From Methanothrix harundinacea 6Ac (GTDB lineage Archaea > Halobacteriota > Methanosarcinia > Methanotrichales > Methanotrichaceae): 64,000 nt of DNA. Position 1 is the stretch's first letter; each line of letters begins with the position of its first letter. Positions 60,232 through 64,000 of the stretch are shown piece by piece. The notes below the pieces were generated by a model. That model was given only the letters and a program-made list of their open reading frames with translations, ran no database searches and was not told the DNA's origin. The position numbers were made by a program, and so were the translations under genes. The DNA lies in the NCBI RefSeq assembly GCF_000235565.1, contig NC_017527.1, forward strand, positions 2,046,001 to 2,110,000, given 5' to 3'.

Positions 60232-61503
60232 TCAGACGTAAGCCCCCTCGCCGTGCTGGCTGATGTCGAGGCCCACCGCCTCCTCGTCGGTCCCAACCCG
60301 AAGGCCCATCGCCGCGTCCACCGCCTTGGCGATCCCGAAGGTGACGACGAAGGAGTAGATCCAGACGAAGGCTGCGGCCGCGGCCTGGACCGCAAGCTGC
60401 GACGGGTTTCCCGCGAGGAGGCCCGTCGCCCCGATCGAGGCGAAGATCCCGGTGGCGACGACCCCCCAGGTCGACCCGATCCCGTGGCAGGCGAGGACGT
60501 CCAGGGAGTCGTCCACCTTCTTGCCGCCCCGGATGAAGAGGATCGCATAGTAGCCGACGATGGCGGCGCCCACGCCTATCGGCACCGCGGCTATGGGGGT
60601 CACAAAACCGGCTGCAGGGGTGATGGCCGCGAGCCCCGCCACGGCTCCGGTGACGATCCCGAGGGCGCTCGGTGCCCGGTCCCGCCACGAGAGGATCATC
60701 CACGTGGTGGCCGCTGCGGCCGCCGAGGTGTTGGTGGCGACGAAGGCGTTGGCGGCGATCCCGTCAGCGGCGAGGGCGGATCCGGCGTTGAACCCAAACC
60801 ACCCAAACCAGAGGAGGGAGGCCCCCAGAACCGTCGTGGGGATGTTGTGGGGCTCCATGGGGTCCCTGCCGAAGCCCCTCCTCGCCCCGATGACCATGGC
60901 TATCGCCAGGGCCGAGACTCCGGCGCTGATGTGGACGACGATCCCGCCTGCGAAGTCGAGGACCCCCATCTCTGAGAGGAAACCGCCACCCCAGACCCAG
61001 TGGGCTATGGGGTCGTAGACCAGGGTCGCCCAGGCGAGGGAGAAGACGAGGAACGAGCTGAACTTGATCCTCTCGACGTAGCTTCCCGTGATCAGGGAGA
61101 CGGTGATGACGGCGAACATCGCCTGGAATATCATGAAGGTGAGGGCGGGTATGGATTGTCCCTCCATCGCCTCCATCCCGACTCCCCGGAGGCCCAGGTG
61201 GTCCAGGCCGCCGATGACGCCTCCGACGTCGGGGCCGAAGGCGAGGGTGTATCCGAGGAGGATCCACTGGAGGCTTATCGTCCCCATGATCGCAAAGCTG
61301 AATATCATCGTCGATATGGCGTTCTTCTTTCTTACCATCCCCCCGTAGAAGAGCCCCACCCCGGGGATCATGAGCAGGACGAGGGCGGCGCTGAAGAGGA
61401 CCCAGGCGTTGTCGGCGGGGTTCACCCCCGACTCCGCCGAGGCGATCCCGATGATCCCCAAAAGCGCCGATGAGACCAAGAGTCTTCGCATGGGCAGATC
61501 CAT
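60232..61503 (-). CDS. amtB: Ammonium transporter AmtB
   Basis: An Amt/Rh channel of about 423 residues with eleven helices. Key parts are the signal-like leader, PGVGLFYGGMVRKKN, the gate/filter region WILLGYTLAFGPD, LDFAGGIVVHISAGVSALA with the first pore His, and LLWFGWFGFNAGSALAADG, with AACHGIGSTWGV-type second His region (VLACHGIGSTWGVVATG). ATG 61503 is preferred; ATG 61494 and ATG 61524 are alternatives. The operator-like palindrome at 61558 and a TATA-like ACAAATACG precede it. amtB-glnK form one unit. Confidence 0.95.
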   Translation of the reverse strand: MDLPMRRLLVSSALLGIIGIASAESGVNPADNAWVLFSAALVLLMIPGVGLFYGGMVRKKNAISTMIFSFAIMGTISLQWILLGYTLAFGPDVGGVIGGLDHLGLRGVGMEAMEGQSIPALTFMIFQAMFAVITVSLITGSYVERIKFSSFLVFSLAWATLVYDPIAHWVWGGGFLSEMGVLDFAGGIVVHISAGVSALAIAMVIGARRGFGRDPMEPHNIPTTVLGASLLWFGWFGFNAGSALAADGIAANAFVATNTSAAAAATTWMILSWRDRAPSALGIVTGAVAGLAAITPAAGFVTPIAAVPIGVGAAIVGYYAILFIRGGKKVDDSLDVLACHGIGSTWGVVATGIFASIGATGLLAGNPSQLAVQAAAAAFVWIYSFVVTFGIAKAVDAAMGLRVGTDEEAVGLDISQHGEGAYV

Positions 61504-61557
61504 GATCTGGAGAAAGCTGCTCATTTTATAAGCGTATTTGTGGTAATATATGCTCTT

Positions 61558-61574
61558 ATCATAATCAATATGAA
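61558..61574. promoter_or_regulatory. Inverted-repeat operator upstream of amtB-glnK
   Basis: ATCATAA-TCA-ATATGAA matches the gltB operator at 14 of 19 positions and keeps the CATAA...ATGAA core. It is about 55-70 bases ahead of the AmtB ATG and about 26 bases (centre to centre) from a TATA-like ACAAATACG. A second partial motif, TTCATATTATGATG, lies at 61592-61605. Confidence 0.5.
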
Positions 61575-61689
61575 GAATTCTTAACCCTGAATTCATATTA
61601 TGATGATCTTAGAAGCCGACGCATCATGGGTGAGAGGACCCCACGCCTCCCCTGGGGGTGGAAACCTCGGCCCTCCGGAGATGAGCTAC

Positions 61690-61696
61690 AAAAAAA
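61690..61696 (-). terminator. Oligo-T terminator after glnA
   Basis: On the minus strand a run of seven T residues follows the glnA stop by about 185 bases. Between glnA and this tract no other gene is seen. It sits in the 376-base gap (61504-61879) before amtB, which otherwise holds only the amtB promoter and operator. Confidence 0.4.
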
Positions 61697-61879
61697 GTTG
61701 ATCGACGGCATGACGGCGAGGGTTCGATCGAGGCGCGCCCCAAAGGGTGGATATCACCTCTCGTTGTGATGGAAGGGTGGGGGCCGCGCCCGGATCGTCT
61801 CAATTCATGCCGAATCCGATCGGCTCTCCCCCGGGAGGGGCCAGGAGCAGCCCTTCGGGGGGAGCATGCTGGGAGGGGC

Positions 61880-63217
61880 TTACAAGAGCGGAAGATACTT
61901 TTCGATCTCCCACCGGCTGACGTCGGTCCTGAACTCGTCCCACTCGACCTTCTTCGAGGCGATGAAGTTGGTGAAGATGTGGTCGCCGAGGGCCTCTCTT
62001 ATAAGGTCGCTCTTCTCCGTCAGCATCAGGGCCTCGATGAGGCTTCCCGGGAGGGACCTGATCCCCACCTTCTCCTTCTCCGCCTCGGTCATCTTGAAGA
62101 TGTCCCGCTCCACCGGCTCGGGGAGTTCGTACTTGTTCTTGACGCCGTCCATCCCTGCCGCCAGCATCACCGAGAAGGCGAGGTACGGGTTTGCCCCCGG
62201 ATCGGGGCTCCGATACTCGACCCTGGTGGCGTTCTCCTTTCCGGGCTTGTACATCGGCATCCGGACGAGGGCAGACCTGTTCCTCCTCGCCCAGGATATG
62301 TAGACGGGGGCCTCGTATCCGGGGACGAGCCTCTTGTAGGAGTTCACCCACTGGTTTGTTACGGCGGTGATCACCGGCGCGTTCTTGAGGAGGCCGGCTA
62401 TGTAGTGCTTCCCGAAGTCCGAGAGGTGATACCCGTCCCCGGGGTCGAAGAAGGCGTTCCTCTTGCCCTTGAAGATCGACTGGTGGACGTGCATCCCCGT
62501 CCCGTTCTCCCCGAAGATCGGCTTCGGCATAAAGGTGGCGTAGTAGCCGTGCTGCTGGGCGATCTCCTTGACGACGATCCTATAGGTCATGACGATGTCC
62601 GCCATCTTCAGCGCCTCCTGATACCGGAGGTCGATCTCGTGCTGGGACGGGGCCACCTCGTGGTGGCTGTACTCGACGTTGATCCCCATCGACTCCAGGG
62701 TCAGGATCGTGTCCCGCCGCAGGTTGCTCGCGGCGTCCATCGTCGTCATGGCGTCGAAGTAGCCGCCCTTGTCCAGGATCTCCGTCCCCTTATCGTCTTT
62801 GAAGTAGAAGTACTCCAGCTCCGGTCCGACGTAGTAGTCGTAGCCCATCTCCTTCAGGGCGGCGAGGTTCCTCTTGAGGGCGTACCTCGGGTCTCCGGCG
62901 TAGGGGTGGCCGCTCGGCTCCAGGATGTCGCAGAACATCCGGCCGACGTTCTGCCCCTCCTTCGCCCTCCAGGGGAGGATCGTGAAGGTCTCGGGGTCTG
63001 GCTTCGCCACCATGTCGCTCTCCTCGATCCGGGCGAAACCCTGGATCGAGGAGCCATCGAAGCCCATACCCTCCTCAAAGGCCCCCTCCAGCTCCGACGG
63101 GGAAATGGCAAAGCTCTTCGGCAGGCCTAGGATGTCTGTGAACCACAATCGGACGAACTTAACGCCCTTCGATTCGATCGCTTCGAATACCTTGTCCTTG
63201 CTGGACGAAGTTACCAT
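61880..63217 (-). CDS. glnA: Glutamine synthetase, type I
   Basis: The 445-residue enzyme makes glutamine from glutamate, ammonia and ATP. The N-terminal beta-Grasp (FVRLWFTDILGLPKSFAI), FDGSSIQGFARI, the metal-binding GPELEYFYF, YSHHEVAPSQHEIDLRY, NGTGMHVHQS, RLVPGYEAPVYISWARRNRSALVR and RVEYRSPDPGANPYLAF are all present. The adenylylation-loop Tyr region of GSI-beta enzymes is not evident, as in the GSI-alpha of archaea. ATG 63217 has GGAGG upstream; a TATA box (minus GATATAAAT, 63256-63264) lies 40 bases ahead and the palindrome is further upstream. Confidence 0.97.
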   Translation of the reverse strand: MVTSSSKDKVFEAIESKGVKFVRLWFTDILGLPKSFAISPSELEGAFEEGMGFDGSSIQGFARIEESDMVAKPDPETFTILPWRAKEGQNVGRMFCDILEPSGHPYAGDPRYALKRNLAALKEMGYDYYVGPELEYFYFKDDKGTEILDKGGYFDAMTTMDAASNLRRDTILTLESMGINVEYSHHEVAPSQHEIDLRYQEALKMADIVMTYRIVVKEIAQQHGYYATFMPKPIFGENGTGMHVHQSIFKGKRNAFFDPGDGYHLSDFGKHYIAGLLKNAPVITAVTNQWVNSYKRLVPGYEAPVYISWARRNRSALVRMPMYKPGKENATRVEYRSPDPGANPYLAFSVMLAAGMDGVKNKYELPEPVERDIFKMTEAEKEKVGIRSLPGSLIEALMLTEKSDLIREALGDHIFTNFIASKKVEWDEFRTDVSRWEIEKYLPLL

Positions 63218-63277
63218 CTCTTTTCTGCCTCCTCCTTCAAGACTCCTCCTGGGCGATTTATATCTGTTTGAGACGAG

Positions 63278-63294
63278 TTCACAATAATTATGAA
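63278..63294. promoter_or_regulatory. Inverted-repeat operator upstream of glnA
   Basis: TTCACAA-TAA-TTATGAA, a near-perfect inverted repeat, matches the gltB operator (54474) at 17 of 19 positions when the flanking G on each side is included. Its centre is about 26 bases upstream of the centre of the glnA TATA box, just outside the BRE, so a bound regulator could recruit or block TFB. Confidence 0.65.
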
Positions 63295-63325
63295 GATTTA
63301 AGATCGGAAGAGGGGCCGAAACGCC

Positions 63326-63342
63326 AAAAAAATCGAAAAAAA
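63326..63342 (-). terminator. T-rich terminator of the IF5B gene, with nearby hairpin
   Basis: The minus strand reads TTTTTTTCGATTTTTTT. About 50 bases upstream on the same strand, a perfect 7-bp hairpin (CCCCCTC/GAGGGGG, 63393-63409) follows the IF5B stop. Together they make a credible transcription end before the glnA promoter. Confidence 0.6.
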
Positions 63343-63500
63343 CTGGATCTAGTCTCAGTTTAGCCGATCCAGCCCTTCCCGACCGGGGCAAACCCCCTCC
63401 GAGAGGGGGAGGGGTCCTGAAGAGAGAGGATAGATCGAACGGAAAGAGGCGGCTCACTCAGACGGGGACGAGGGGCGTCCAGATCTCGATCTTTTGGGGG

Positions 63501-64000
63501 TCATCGACCCCAGAAGGGGTCTTTCGCCCTCTTGATCTCCAAAAACTTCTCCAGAGCCTCCAGCTCGTCCTCGGAGAACCTCTGCTTCAGCTCCGCCTCG
63601 ATGATCTTGACGTGCTTCTCGGGGATGTTGACGTAGAGGATCTCCCCCTCGTGGATCTGGCGGCCGACGGTGGGGCCGTCGATGGAGACCGCCACCTCCT
63701 TCCCGACGCTGGCAGATCCGACGTTCTCCCCGCTCGCCTGAACCCCCTTCACCGTCCCGATCACCGCCCCGTCCTCCCTCATGAGGGTGACGCCGTTGGT
63801 GATCTGGCCGCCCACCACCTGGACGCCGACGACGGCGGGCTTGGACTGCCGGAAGACGTAGTCGGGGATGATCCTGATCATCCCGGGCCTGATCACAGCC
63901 TGGAGCCTCTCCTGCTCCATCCTCATCTTCTGGTCCTCAACCCAGTCATCGTAGTTCTCGAGGAGGTTGTAGATGACCTCGGAGAGGAAGATCGGCACGT
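63501..64000 (-). CDS. infB: Translation initiation factor aIF5B (IF-2-like), C-terminal part (5' end outside window)
   Basis: The open frame continues past the window edge. The 166 visible residues match the C-terminal domains III-IV of archaeal IF5B: IYNLLENYDDWVEDQKMRMEQER, AVIRPGMIRIIPDYVFRQSKPAVVGVQV, GQITNGVTLMREDG and the ending VKIIEAELKQRFSEDELEALEKFLEIK. The factor helps ribosomal subunits join. The GTPase domain is outside the window. Confidence 0.93.
   Translation of the reverse strand, partial: VPIFLSEVIYNLLENYDDWVEDQKMRMEQERLQAVIRPGMIRIIPDYVFRQSKPAVVGVQVVGGQITNGVTLMREDGAVIGTVKGVQASGENVGSASVGKEVAVSIDGPTVGRQIHEGEILYVNIPEKHVKIIEAELKQRFSEDELEALEKFLEIKRAKDPFWGR

Noticed and set aside
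1-64000. CRISPR arrays, rRNA genes, inteins, complete prophage
   Set aside because: No regularly spaced repeats, rRNA-like segments, intein motifs in MCM or other enzymes, or phage structural genes were seen on reading through the window.

Overview
The window is archaeal and comes from a methanogen. It encodes aIF2-gamma, an IF5B-type initiation factor, MCM helicase, archaeal DnaG, Nmd3, Rpo7/Rpo4-operon genes, ribosomal proteins S17e, S24e and S27ae, methanogenesis marker protein 11, an AksA-type homocitrate synthase (coenzyme B pathway) and the archaeal aromatic-pathway aldolase. The DNA is very GC-rich (about 60-65% by eye) and promoters are TATA-type. A small winged-helix regulator, tandem TrkH channels, a ThiDN fusion and a split glutamate synthase fit Methanosarcinales. 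I infer a Methanothrix/Methanocrinis-like (Methanotrichaceae) genome from GC content and gene set; this is not proven by any single gene.

Layout. 1-6.8 kb (+): end of pcm, gpmI, a VIT1-like membrane protein, an M20 peptidase overlapping mobB, a secreted protein, a radical SAM enzyme and a 30-residue membrane peptide. 6.9-13.0 kb (-): zinc-ribbon protein, dapB, dapA, rps17e, thiDN, a protein made of five 34-residue repeats, a DUF61 protein and an HD phosphohydrolase. 13-16 kb: two secreted proteins and an initiator tRNA-Met. 16-22 kb: aldolase divergent from a PC4-like protein, then an information-processing operon (eif2g, PIN protein, rpoE1, rpoE2, dephospho-CoA kinase, rps24e, rps27ae). 22-25 kb: slipin/NfeD pair, a universal stress protein and a truncated second copy of NfeD. 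25-34 kb: an AT-rich TPR gene, mcm, DUF424, nmd3, dnaG, pth2 and truD. 34-45 kb: methanogenesis marker 11, an IorA-like TPP enzyme, an MBL hydrolase, two tandem trkH genes, aksA, a beta-helix protein and a glutamine cyclotransferase. 45-48 kb: CxxC zinc protein, winged-helix regulator, FeoA and hisFH. 48-54 kb (-): one six-gene run of split glutamate synthase plus FdhA and two polyferredoxins. 55-58 kb: an AT-rich HsdR-like nuclease and an intact IS5-type element with target duplication. 58-64 kb: two surface proteins, amtB-glnK, glnA and the end of the IF5B gene.

How it fits together. The last 16 kb is a nitrogen-assimilation cluster: ammonium uptake (AmtB/GlnK), glutamine synthetase and glutamate synthase. 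The same 17-bp inverted repeat (TTCATAA-N3-TTATGAA and close variants) lies upstream of all three transcription units, at a similar distance from a TATA-like element. It does not look like the known NrpR operators. Because the glutamate synthase unit runs without a clear break into a formate-dehydrogenase-type catalytic subunit and two iron-sulfur proteins, the arrangement predicts a nitrogen-controlled electron supply for ferredoxin-type glutamate synthase. This is the most interesting hypothesis in the window and rests on inference from gene order and sequence motifs.
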